From JANXVY01 sp040080145 (GTDB lineage: Bacteria > Pseudomonadota > Alphaproteobacteria > Rhizobiales > Hyphomicrobiaceae): 28,226 nt of DNA. Location: contig JBEBJA010000007.1 in assembly GCA_040080145.1 (NCBI GenBank), positions 1 through 28,226 of the forward strand. Reading direction: 5' to 3'. The position numbers and the translations under genes were made by a program. Positions 6,521 through 13,759 of the stretch are shown here, piece after piece (position 1 is the first letter of the stretch; each line of letters opens with the position of its first letter). Under the pieces are notes generated by a model. The model was not told the DNA's origin. It was given only the letters and a program-made list of their open reading frames with translations, and searched no databases.

Positions 6521-7654
6521 TCAAGCAACCCGCAGCTTTACAACCGTGCCACTCATCCTATCGGCCACCACGTCAACCACGCCGGCCGTTCTCAACTCGT
6601 CCAGGGCTCTGCCAAGCCCACCCTTCGACATCCCGCACGCATCGGCCAGCGACCGCTGTGATCCTCGAACTTCGCCACCTGAACCTTCGATCAACCGCAG
6701 CAGTCCCCTGGTCCTTTCGCTCACGGGGTGCCTTGGGGCTGGCAGTCCCCCAGTTGGCTTCGGGGGCGTCGGTTCGCTGTTGTCGCCGTCGCTTAGTTGG
6801 CGTGTCCCGTCCGTTAAAGCCGGGATGCTGGGGCAGGCTGGGGCAGCCGCCAAATCTAGGGCTTCCACGTTAACGGCGGCACTCCGGGCGTAGTGAACTG
6901 CAACTGGTTGATGACGTGCCCCACCGGTGCCGGGACGCCCGCCGAACGCGATCAGGACAGCAGATAAGCCATTCGTCCCTACGCTCAAAAGTACCGCGGC
7001 GATCAGGTCCAGCGCCCAAGGCTGCCAACCAAGCCGCTCAGCCAACGGCGCAGCAGAACGAACTGCGGGAACCCTCCCCACCTCACGGCGGGCTTCCTCA
7101 ACCTCGCGTGCAATGTCCGTCGCTTGACGCTCCAAGAGCGCGCGACACTGGACGGCGCACGACGGCATAGAGACGGCTTCGGTTGCTTGGTCACGTTGAT
7201 CTTGTTGGGCCTTGAGAGCGGCGGTCAGCCGATCTTGGGCAGCTTGATTGGCGCTGTTGTCGTGGTTGACGCTGGACGCTGCGTTGTCGCGACGGGTGAT
7301 AATCCGCTCTGCACTGCTCATGAGATTGAAGCCCTCACCGCAGACCAGCCCCGCGATGATTGCGAGCGCCATGCCCTTCTTCGCTCTCGGCAGAAGTAGG
7401 CTGCCGATGCCTACGCCAGCGGCCAGCGCAGCGACAAGAGCCGCATCAGGACCGGTCACGCCGCCGCTCTGGATAACCGCAGCCGTCGAGGCGGCGAGGA
7501 TGCCCGCTCCCGTAGCCATGGAAGCAAGTCGAAGTGAAATATCACCGGCGCTGCTTAGGCCGTTGTTCGATGCGGCGTTTCCGCCGTGGACTGAGGTTTG
7601 GGAAAAATATACGGGTTGCTTGCACGCCAGCGGCGTGCTGATAACGTCGGTCAT
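6521..7654 (-). CDS. Membrane protein with C-terminal winged HTH domain (377 aa)
   Basis: The ATG at 7654 is preceded by AGAAAGAAG. Residues about 42-111 hold three hydrophobic segments (ASMATGAGILAASTAAV, AALVAALAAGVGIGSLLL, GMALAIIAGLVCGEGF). Residues 120-195 form a charged, probably coiled-coil region. A fourth hydrophobic segment (ALDLIAAVLLSVGTNGLSAV) follows at 214-233, then a proline-rich linker and, at about 313-377, a winged helix-turn-helix (SQRSLADACGMSKGGLGRAL, wing DRMSGTVVKL). This could be a membrane-bound DNA-binding protein, for example anchoring element DNA or sensing an envelope state. The HTH is shared with the broken gene at 2042-2264. No named family is recognised. Confidence 0.75.
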   Translation of the reverse strand: MTDVISTPLACKQPVYFSQTSVHGGNAASNNGLSSAGDISLRLASMATGAGILAASTAAVIQSGGVTGPDAALVAALAAGVGIGSLLLPRAKKGMALAIIAGLVCGEGFNLMSSAERIITRRDNAASSVNHDNSANQAAQDRLTAALKAQQDQRDQATEAVSMPSCAVQCRALLERQATDIAREVEEARREVGRVPAVRSAAPLAERLGWQPWALDLIAAVLLSVGTNGLSAVLIAFGGRPGTGGARHQPVAVHYARSAAVNVEALDLAAAPACPSIPALTDGTRQLSDGDNSEPTPPKPTGGLPAPRHPVSERTRGLLRLIEGSGGEVRGSQRSLADACGMSKGGLGRALDELRTAGVVDVVADRMSGTVVKLRVA

Positions 7655-7691
7655 GGGATCTTCTTTCTGTGTCAGCAGAGAGTGGGTTCAA

Positions 7692-7725
7692 GAGCCCCGT
7701 TGACCTTGCCGGGTCTTCGGGGCTC
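7692..7725. repeat. Two-tier hairpin upstream of the membrane/HTH gene
   Basis: GAGCCCCG (7692-7699) pairs with CGGGGCTC (7718-7725), and inside it GACC pairs with GGTC around a short loop. On the plus strand it is followed by GCTTCGTTTG, a weak U-tract. It sits 37 bases ahead of the minus-strand start at 7654 and after the minus gene ending at 7795, so it may be an intergenic terminator or a 5'-leader structure. Confidence 0.6.
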
Positions 7726-7794
7726 GCTTCGTTTGTATCATGGATTGGTTAGTAAAACCAGTCAGTTGCCGTCCTGTGCAGTTGCATCGTCTCC

Positions 7795-8214
7795 TTATGT
7801 CGCCGCTAGGTGATCGCGGGCCTCACGCAGATAGACCAGCACCGCCCGCACCTGCACCGCCGATTTCTTTCGTCGCTTGGCTTCGTGCCGCCTCGCAAGG
7901 TCCAGCAAGGTATCTATGAGCGCCGTCACCGCGTCCGCTGGTCTGTCTCCATCTGGTGTGTGCGCTGGCCCGATGTATCCTTTGGGGGGCCGCGCCCCTC
8001 GCGGTAGGTTCTCAAAAGTCATCATCGCCGAATACAGGCAGTTGTCGGCTCGACATGCCGCTGTGTACGCTCCGCTGCCGTAGGCGGTAGCGTTGAGGCG
8101 ATCTTGAATGGCCCTGTAGGCTCGATGAAAGGCAAGCTCAATCGCGGTGTCGCTGACGTTGAAGGTTGGGGCGGGATTGTCCGGCTTGGCCGAACGGTGT
8201 AGGGTATCGTTCAC
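7795..8214 (-). CDS. Hypothetical protein, 139 aa
   Basis: The start is a GTG at 8212-8214 with CGGAG a short distance upstream. The protein is helical and includes FHRAYRAIQDRLNATAYGSG, a central PRGARPPKGYIGPAHTPDG loop and a basic C-terminal helix (DLARRHEAKRRKKSAVQ). No domain is recognised. It lies in the minus-strand backbone downstream of the primase gene and probably belongs to the element's core or early operon. Confidence 0.65.
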   Translation of the reverse strand: MNDTLHRSAKPDNPAPTFNVSDTAIELAFHRAYRAIQDRLNATAYGSGAYTAACRADNCLYSAMMTFENLPRGARPPKGYIGPAHTPDGDRPADAVTALIDTLLDLARRHEAKRRKKSAVQVRAVLVYLREARDHLAAT

Positions 8215-8339
8215 TTTACATACTCCGGTTTACGTAGGCCGCTCTCACACGGCTGGTTACAACTCAGGTTCAAATTCTCGACTTCTTGAACGGGCCGGTG
8301 ATCGCGGGGTGGTAGCCGCATCGTCGGCCCGCCTTCGTT

Positions 8340-9335
8340 TCATGATCCGGCCACCTCCTTGCGGGCCGCTAGCTCCGCCTTCATGATCGTGACGAAGGGC
8401 TTCAAGTGGTCGAACGGCTCGCCTGCCATCTGGTGGCTGATGACTTGCCCCTTGAGCTTGACCCGTGCCGCTTGAAGCTCCGCGTTCGACATTTGACGGA
8501 GCAGTTGGGCGGGGTCCGGCTGCGCTTCCGCACCCTGCGACGGTGGGCGGTTCACGGGCTTCGATGTCTCTGTGGATGGTGAAGGTCTGAGGCTTGCCAG
8601 CGGATCGCGCGCAAACCCCTCGAATTTGCTTGCTGACGGCCCTTCTGCCTGGGCCGGGGAGAACGCCGCGAAAGAACCTTTGGCCTTCCTGGCGGCTTTT
8701 GTGGTTGCTGTGGCGCGGGCCTCGACAATTGCCATCGGGTTGCCCCTTAGCATCTGCTCGCTGTTTCGCCGTTGGCCTTCCGCCGCGCGGCTGTAGCTCG
8801 ATGCCAAGTTTGTTGCGACGCGAACGTGAGAAGATCTCACGGGACCGACTGCCGTCTTCAAAATGGCGCGGGCTTCCTGGTCTAAAAGATTGGCCGCTTC
8901 GATCTTCGCCAGCGATAGCCGCAGCATCAATTCAGGGCTGCTCACTAGGTGGCCGCTGAGACAGCCGGCGCCTACGCCGATCTTGATCTCGATCTCAGCC
9001 ATAGAGACGCCCGCCGCGTAGCTGGCGAAGATGAAGTCGGTGGCCTCGTGAAGTCGCGAACGATCGGTTGTGCAGGCTTGAAGTGCTGCACGCATTGCGG
9101 CGGTTAGGGCCGGGGGCTCTTGAGGTGTGGGAAGTGGAGTGTCGTTCTTGCCGCCACGTCCTAGGTTGGCGTTCCCGTTGGAAGGGTGGGGTGGCGGCGT
9201 CACGGCGCGGTTCTGCTTTTGGCGTCGCCGGGGTGGCTTCGCTTGCGAAGTTGTCGAGGTGCGTTTCGTTCGCGACGTTGGCGAGGTTGGCGAGGTTGGC
9301 TTTGCTCGCGACATTGGAGAGGCAGGGGATTTCAT
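8340..9335 (-). CDS. Hypothetical protein with low-complexity N-terminus (331 aa)
   Basis: A GTG at 9344 extends the frame by three codons, but GGAG eight bases ahead of the ATG at 9335 favours the shorter start. Residues 1-50 are built of S, T, P, K and R with an SPTSPTS-type repeat, visible in the DNA as iterated GGCGAGGTT. The middle (around 85-165) is helical: AAGVSMAEIEIKIGVGAGCL then SSPELMLRLSLAKIEAANLL, which resembles a helix-turn-helix followed by a dimerisation helix as in small terminase-like or replication accessory proteins, but I cannot assign a family. The C-terminus contains another helix ending AELAARKEVAGS. Confidence 0.65.
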   Translation of the reverse strand: MKSPASPMSRAKPTSPTSPTSRTKRTSTTSQAKPPRRRQKQNRAVTPPPHPSNGNANLGRGGKNDTPLPTPQEPPALTAAMRAALQACTTDRSRLHEATDFIFASYAAGVSMAEIEIKIGVGAGCLSGHLVSSPELMLRLSLAKIEAANLLDQEARAILKTAVGPVRSSHVRVATNLASSYSRAAEGQRRNSEQMLRGNPMAIVEARATATTKAARKAKGSFAAFSPAQAEGPSASKFEGFARDPLASLRPSPSTETSKPVNRPPSQGAEAQPDPAQLLRQMSNAELQAARVKLKGQVISHQMAGEPFDHLKPFVTIMKAELAARKEVAGS

Positions 9336-9362
9336 GGGCGGCACTCCGTGACTGTTATAATG

Positions 9363-9707
9363 CTACACTTTTGTGGAATGGGGTTCGTGAGAGGTCCAGG
9401 TGCGGGCGTTGCCCTTCCTGTCAGACGGCCAGCCTCCGATCTGGGAGAAAGCGGCGTTCACGGCGTCCGGCGGGACGTTGTGGATTAGGACGAGAGAGTG
9501 GAACAGTTCGAGCAACCAGCGTTGCCTTTGATCGTCAGTGGCGTCTGACCAGCCCATGCACCCAACGCCATCCCAGAGCACCAGCGGATTGCCCCAGGCG
9601 GCTGTCACTGTGTCGTGCTCGGCAGGCCGAACCACCGCCACGCGGGGAACGTCGCCGGGGCGCAAATCGGCAGTCCAAAGTATGCGTGCTTCTACTGACG
9701 GGATCAT
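9363..9707 (-). CDS. Hypothetical protein, 114 aa
   Basis: The ATG at 9707 has a strong GGGGAGAG upstream. The sequence includes RVAVVRPAEHDTVTAAWGNP, then QRQRWLLELFHSLVLIHNVP, and ends in a polar tail. No family is recognised. It is the first gene after the CCGGACA array and may start the downstream minus-strand operon (9707 to 6521), in which case the array would control it. Confidence 0.65.
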   Translation of the reverse strand: MIPSVEARILWTADLRPGDVPRVAVVRPAEHDTVTAAWGNPLVLWDGVGCMGWSDATDDQRQRWLLELFHSLVLIHNVPPDAVNAAFSQIGGWPSDRKGNARTWTSHEPHSTKV

Positions 9708-9754
9708 GAGTGATCTCTCCCCTTTTCAAGAACAAGTTTTTGACCATACGATGC

Positions 9755-9784
9755 GTCCCCCGTACCCTGTAGGTACGGGGAGAC
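9755..9784. repeat. Hairpin between the 114-aa gene and the CCGGACA array
   Basis: CCCCGTACC (9758-9766) pairs perfectly with GGTACGGGG (9772-9780) across a five-base loop; the outer GTC/GAC pairs extend it with one bulged A. It lies 50 bases upstream of the minus-strand start at 9707. There is no U-tract on either strand, so it is more likely an operator or leader structure than a terminator. Confidence 0.7.
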
Positions 9785-9818
9785 GCGAGAACGTATATAT
9801 GGTTTGAGTACGGATTAC

Positions 9819-10007
9819 CCGGACAGCCCCGGACAAACACCGGACAGTACGTACACGCTGCATCCAGTATTTACGGGCATTATCGCAGGATAACCGGCCT
9901 TTCCGACCCGGACAAAAACGATATGCGTGTGCACGGATGATACCCGGACAAAATGCCGGACAAATGCCGGACACTCCGTACACGTACTGTCCGGTGTTTT
10001 TGTCCGG
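9819..10007. repeat. Array of CCGGACA motifs, iteron- or operator-like
   Basis: The heptamer CCGGACA occurs seven times in direct orientation (starting at 9819, 9829, 9840, 9908, 9944, 9956, 9967) and twice inverted (9988, 10001). Spacing inside clusters is 10-13 bases, close to one DNA turn. The two ends of the region form a long imperfect inverted repeat: the pair of motifs plus CAGTACGTAC at 9829-9857 matches the complement of 9978-10010. The array fills the gap between the primase/ATPase gene and the next gene. A replication origin for the element's initiator or an operator for the downstream operon are both plausible; the phasing fits cooperative protein binding. Confidence 0.75.
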
Positions 10008-10042
10008 TGTTTGGGACTGTACAACTCGGGTTTTTCTGAGGG

Positions 10043-12409
10043 TCATTTCTGCCCCCATGGCGCGTTGATCCAGACCTTCGATTTGTCATCGGTTAGGCCG
10101 ACCGCCCCAGCCTGCTCAAGGTCCACCACGGCACGCTTGAACTGCTTGGTCTTGGTCTCGCGGATGGCACCCTTGGCGTGGCCAACTACATCGTTGCGCC
10201 AGTCGTCCACGTCGATCACCTTACGAAGCCCAGGACCGGCCCCGTTCGCTGGTGCCTCGTGCATCAAGTCCTTGAGCGACGTGAGCGCACCCGCAGCGCG
10301 GGCTTTGAGTTTCGGCATTGGCGCTGCTTGGGGTGCCGGGGCAGTTGCCGCCGTCAACGGTTCGCAGGTGCAAGAGGTGACAGGTTCGCCGTCCTGATCG
10401 TGTCCGAGGTCGTGGACCTTGAGCGTGAAGTCGGTCCAGGGAACGCCGCATGCTTCGTTCTTGGCCTTCTCGATCCAGACGCGACGGATGCGCTGCCCAT
10501 TGACCGGCTCGGCATCCTTAGGGCTCAGCACGTCGATACGGATCATGATGTCAGCCGCGCCCAGTAGCGAACTGTGGCCGCGTGCTCCCAGGGCCGGGTT
10601 CTTGCCGGTGTGGTGGACGACGATCATTGCCGCCCCGGTGGCCTTCGCAATCCGCTCAAGCCGGTCACGAACCGCGCCTGCGTCCATACCACTGTTCTCA
10701 TCGTCGCCGTTCATGGCTTGCGCCAACGTATCGACCACGATCACCTGTTGCTTCGCGTCGGTATCCCGCATCTGGCGACGTGCGGCGCGAATGATGGCGG
10801 CTTCGCCGGGTCCACCTTCCGCACGGTTTAGCCGTCCGGCAACGCCCAACACTGCGAAGAACTTTCCAGCGTCGCCGTACTTCCGGCGAAGCGCTTCCGA
10901 CCGCTGCCCCACAACACTGTCACGATCTTCAAGAGCGACAACCAAGACCGCCGCAGGCTCAATATACCGGCCAAAGAACCGGGCCTTGCTCACTGCCACG
11001 CCGAACGCTGAGTGACGCATAGCCTCGACCGCCGCAGCATAGACAAGCTCGACCGTGAAGAAAGACTTCGCCGCACTGGGAGGCGCGTAGATGTAGGTGG
11101 TCTTACCGGGCAGCACCAACCCCTTCACGATGTAGGGCGTTGCCTGCTTCGGGTTGAACGTCGCGGCGCATGGGTAGATCAGCAACGCCTCGTCTGTGTC
11201 GTCCTCGTCCGCAGGGATCGGCGCGCGTTGCGGGGCAACCGCCGCTGCGATTTGAGCCTTCGTGAAAGCAAGCAGGCCGTGCTTCTCCGCTGCATCAATG
11301 ATGCTCGCCACCGTGATCGGGTTCCCGTTCGGTGCCGGCCTAGAAGCGTGTCGCAGGGCTTGCTCAAATAGCTGTTCGTTTCCTGCAACGTCACGCTTGC
11401 CCGTCCCAAACTCGGGATCGCCCGCCGCGTGTTCGAGCACGAGAGCGAAAGCATCTTCTTTGCTGATCTCCCCAGCGTGGACGGACCCGGCCAACGCAGT
11501 CCCGAAATTGAAGCACCCTGTCCGTTCATTCGCTGCAAACTTGGGATCGCGCGCCGCGAATGGGATCGCCGCGCTGATCTCTGCTGTATCAAGCATCAAC
11601 CGGCCAACGATCTTCATTGGCTTGCCCGCCATGCGGGCCTGGACGTGCGCCGGGATTGCGTCCAGAACCGACCCCGTAGCCGTTGCGACCGGCAATGCAT
11701 TTGGAGTGGTAAGGGCACTTGGTGCGCTAGACGACGAGGCCGCAGGCATAGAGCCTACCGGCAACGCTGCTTCGATCTCGTCCAGATCATAGAGCCGTGT
11801 GCCATTGCCGATCTGCTCGACCGGCTTCGAGCCGCCGTTCTTCTTGTTTGTGGTGCCAGGGAACCGCAGGACGCCGCAGGCATCGACTACGCGCGCCGTA
11901 TCCTTGGCTAGGATCGGGTCTGACTTCTTGAGTAAGTCCCTCAGCTTCTCCGCAAGCGGACGCCACCTAGCCGCCAGAATTTCAGCCGTCAGTGCCCAAT
12001 AGAAATGGAGCCCATAGCCGCTGTCTACGATGAGGTTCGGCATCGGCAATCCAGTGTCCCGACAAACCGCCTCCATCCTCTCAAGGGCCTCTGCCTTCGT
12101 GGTTGGGCACCCCGGCTTTCCCACGTCGGCGTCGAACATAAAGGTCTTGAGGGCGATGACGTTCTCTGTCTTGCGAACACCTTTGTCGTCAAACCCTGCG
12201 GGGGCGAACCAAACGCTGGTGGTCTGGTCAAGCTCCGCCATCGCAGCCTCGAAATCTGCGAGGTCCGTGAAGAACTTGACGTTGGTTGGAGCTTTGCCGT
12301 AGGCGATGCAGATCTTCCCCGATGCAGGGAAAATATCGGAGAACTGGACGCCGCAAGCCACAGAGCTAGCTTGCAATTTTGGCGCGACTGCGCTATCTTG
12401 AACTTGCAT
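10043..12409 (-). CDS. Primase/RecA-like ATPase replication protein (788 aa)
   Basis: This protein probably starts replication of the element. Residues about 85-190 match archaeo-eukaryotic-type/RepB-like primases: FMFDADV (90-96, catalytic acidic pair), SGYGLHFYWAL (130-140, with the conserved histidine) and GVLRFPGTTNKKN (179-191). Residues about 415-670 form a RecA-like ATPase of the RepA/AAA_25 type: a P-loop YAPPSAAKSFF (441-451) in which the usual glycines are partly replaced, a Walker B QVIVVDTLAQ (555-564), and IVVHHTGKNP (596-605). The C-terminus has a helical domain that may bind DNA. The ATG at 12409 has GAGG ten bases upstream. It is flanked by the CCGGACA array downstream. Confidence 0.85.
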   Translation of the reverse strand: MQVQDSAVAPKLQASSVACGVQFSDIFPASGKICIAYGKAPTNVKFFTDLADFEAAMAELDQTTSVWFAPAGFDDKGVRKTENVIALKTFMFDADVGKPGCPTTKAEALERMEAVCRDTGLPMPNLIVDSGYGLHFYWALTAEILAARWRPLAEKLRDLLKKSDPILAKDTARVVDACGVLRFPGTTNKKNGGSKPVEQIGNGTRLYDLDEIEAALPVGSMPAASSSSAPSALTTPNALPVATATGSVLDAIPAHVQARMAGKPMKIVGRLMLDTAEISAAIPFAARDPKFAANERTGCFNFGTALAGSVHAGEISKEDAFALVLEHAAGDPEFGTGKRDVAGNEQLFEQALRHASRPAPNGNPITVASIIDAAEKHGLLAFTKAQIAAAVAPQRAPIPADEDDTDEALLIYPCAATFNPKQATPYIVKGLVLPGKTTYIYAPPSAAKSFFTVELVYAAAVEAMRHSAFGVAVSKARFFGRYIEPAAVLVVALEDRDSVVGQRSEALRRKYGDAGKFFAVLGVAGRLNRAEGGPGEAAIIRAARRQMRDTDAKQQVIVVDTLAQAMNGDDENSGMDAGAVRDRLERIAKATGAAMIVVHHTGKNPALGARGHSSLLGAADIMIRIDVLSPKDAEPVNGQRIRRVWIEKAKNEACGVPWTDFTLKVHDLGHDQDGEPVTSCTCEPLTAATAPAPQAAPMPKLKARAAGALTSLKDLMHEAPANGAGPGLRKVIDVDDWRNDVVGHAKGAIRETKTKQFKRAVVDLEQAGAVGLTDDKSKVWINAPWGQK

Positions 12410-12428
12410 TGACTGAATACCTCATTCC

Positions 12429-12469
12429 AACCCGGCAACCGTTCCAGCGGTTCGACCGGGTTTTCTTTT
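12429..12469 (+). terminator. Hairpin with U-tract upstream of the primase gene
   Basis: AACCCGG (12429-12435) pairs with CCGGGTT (12456-12462), with an inner AACCG/CGGTT pair, followed by TCTTTTG on the plus strand. This is terminator-like on the plus strand, although no plus-strand gene ends here. It lies 19 bases ahead of the primase start and could instead be a minus-strand 5'-leader structure. Confidence 0.5.
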
Positions 12470-12696
12470 GGGCTCGATCACACGACCGGCCCCGGAATGG
12501 AGACAGTCGCGATCAGCCCGTTACGCTCGACGCATTATTCATTTTTGGTTTGATCCTCATTCGGTCGGGCAATTGTCGGCCCTCCGCATTCTCTCGGCTC
12601 CCTCGTCGGGTTCGCCGTCGTGTGTAGTGCCTCGACCGTCTCTGTTTAGAAGCCTCCACGAGGGGTAGGCGCGCTCAGATCAGATCTAGGTTCGTG
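12470..12696. other. Spacer between the primase and AlpA-like genes
   Basis: About 225 bases without a credible reading frame on either strand. Apart from the hairpin at its left edge I see no repeat, promoter of good quality or RNA gene. It presumably contains the primase promoter on the minus strand. Confidence 0.4.
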
Positions 12697-13050
12697 CTAT
12701 TTCGTTATCGGGCGTCCGTGCGGATCCCGCATAGTTTTGACCTGCTCGGCGTCATCTAAATTCCGCGGCGCAGCAACGAGCGATGCGTGAGGCTTGCTAG
12801 TATATTCCTTGCGGACCTGCTGCCCCGGTCGCGCCCAGGGGCGCACCTCATTAAACCAAACCTCTATTCCCGCCGTCGGATACATGACACGTGGCTGCTT
12901 TCGTCCTGGCACGCGAACCTTGATTGCGCGTGGACCGCGTCCAATGCAGCGTTGCTTCCGAAGGCACCCGCCAGTAGTCCCAAGGAACTCGGCTAGCTCA
13001 TCCTCGGTGAGCAATTCCCTGTCACTCTCGATCCTAATGCTGATCCGCAT
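12697..13050 (-). CDS. AlpA/excisionase-like helix-turn-helix protein (117 aa)
   Basis: The ATG at 13050 has GGAGG five bases upstream. Residues about 13-55 show the MerR-like HTH of excisionases and AlpA regulators: LLTEDELAEFLGTTGGCLRK, then a wing with GPRAIKV and RVMYPTAGIEVWFNEV. Such proteins direct excision or switch on element genes. It is divergent from a second small HTH gene at 13256, and the region between carries paired repeats (13067-13192). It lies upstream of the primase gene in the same orientation and may regulate or be co-regulated with it. Confidence 0.75.
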   Translation of the reverse strand: MRISIRIESDRELLTEDELAEFLGTTGGCLRKQRCIGRGPRAIKVRVPGRKQPRVMYPTAGIEVWFNEVRPWARPGQQVRKEYTSKPHASLVAAPRNLDDAEQVKTMRDPHGRPITK

Positions 13051-13255
13051 TCTGCCTCCATTCTATGTCCGCAGAGACATTGTATTACTGGCAGATACAT
13101 AAAATATCCATCAGCACAACAACTAATTTCAGAATTCATGAGGGTTCATTCACCGTCCGCAAAGACACCGGATGTCAAAAATATCAGCACAAGGATTATA
13201 TGCTTGACTTTAGCGATGGTTATCACTGAAATTCCTGAGAGACGATGGAGGGGAT
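13051..13255. promoter_or_regulatory. Divergent promoter region with paired direct repeats
   Basis: Two short motifs occur twice in the same order: GTCCGCAGAGACA (13067-13079) with AAAATATCCATCAGCACAA (13101-13119), then GTCCGCAAAGACA (13155-13167) with AAAATATCAGCACAA (13178-13192). The second AT-rich motif lacks CAT relative to the first, and the gap inside each pair differs (21 versus 10 bases). The region separates two divergent HTH genes, so these are likely binding sites for one of them or an excision/regulatory site. Confidence 0.6.
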
Positions 13256-13615
13256 ATGAGCCACGCGATGAGACCCGCCGAGGCGGCAGAGTTCATGAGG
13301 TGTTCGATCAAGACCCTCACCCGAAGCCACGTCCCGTTCTACTACATGAACCCCACCACGAAGCGTAAGCGTCGCTACAGCAAGGCAGCCATCCTCGCTT
13401 GGATCGAATTGCAGACCATGACCCCTCCCCCTGAGCCCGCACATTATCAGACTGCGAAGATGCAAAGCGCCCGCCCTGCTAGCACACCATCCAGAAACCC
13501 GACGGCAATCCCTCGCGGCTTCACAGCAATACGGGCTGCGCAGATAAAAGAGCGACTGAATAATTCGAGCAGGAAGCGGGAAAACCGATCGCAGCCGCCT
13601 GTGCGGAAGCCGTGA
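13256..13615 (+). CDS. Excisionase-like helix-turn-helix protein (119 aa)
   Basis: The ATG at 13256 is preceded by GGAGGGG. The N-terminus MRPAEAAEFMRCSIKTLTR is a MerR-like helix-turn-helix as in excisionases (HTH_17), followed by a wing with TTKRKRRYSKAAILAWIE. The second half is basic, proline- and serine-rich and probably disordered. It likely binds the paired repeats immediately upstream or the ends of the element. It is the last backbone gene before the DUF262-HEPN cargo. Confidence 0.75.
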   Translation: MSHAMRPAEAAEFMRCSIKTLTRSHVPFYYMNPTTKRKRRYSKAAILAWIELQTMTPPPEPAHYQTAKMQSARPASTPSRNPTAIPRGFTAIRAAQIKERLNNSSRKRENRSQPPVRKP

Positions 13616-13759
13616 ACGACGACCCGCGGCCGAAGTGGCACGAAAGCAGGCACGCACGAGGGCATCGTGCGATAGGGCATGAACGAGCCCAAGACCTTCC
13701 GCGCTAGGCCCTTCCGAGGCATAGCCCTGTAGTGCTACTCTTAGTCAGAAAAGTATAGC

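Noticed and set aside
9819..10007. Repeat array considered as a CRISPR
   Set aside because: The repeat unit is only seven bases, spacers are 3-6 bases in clusters, orientation switches, and no cas gene is present.
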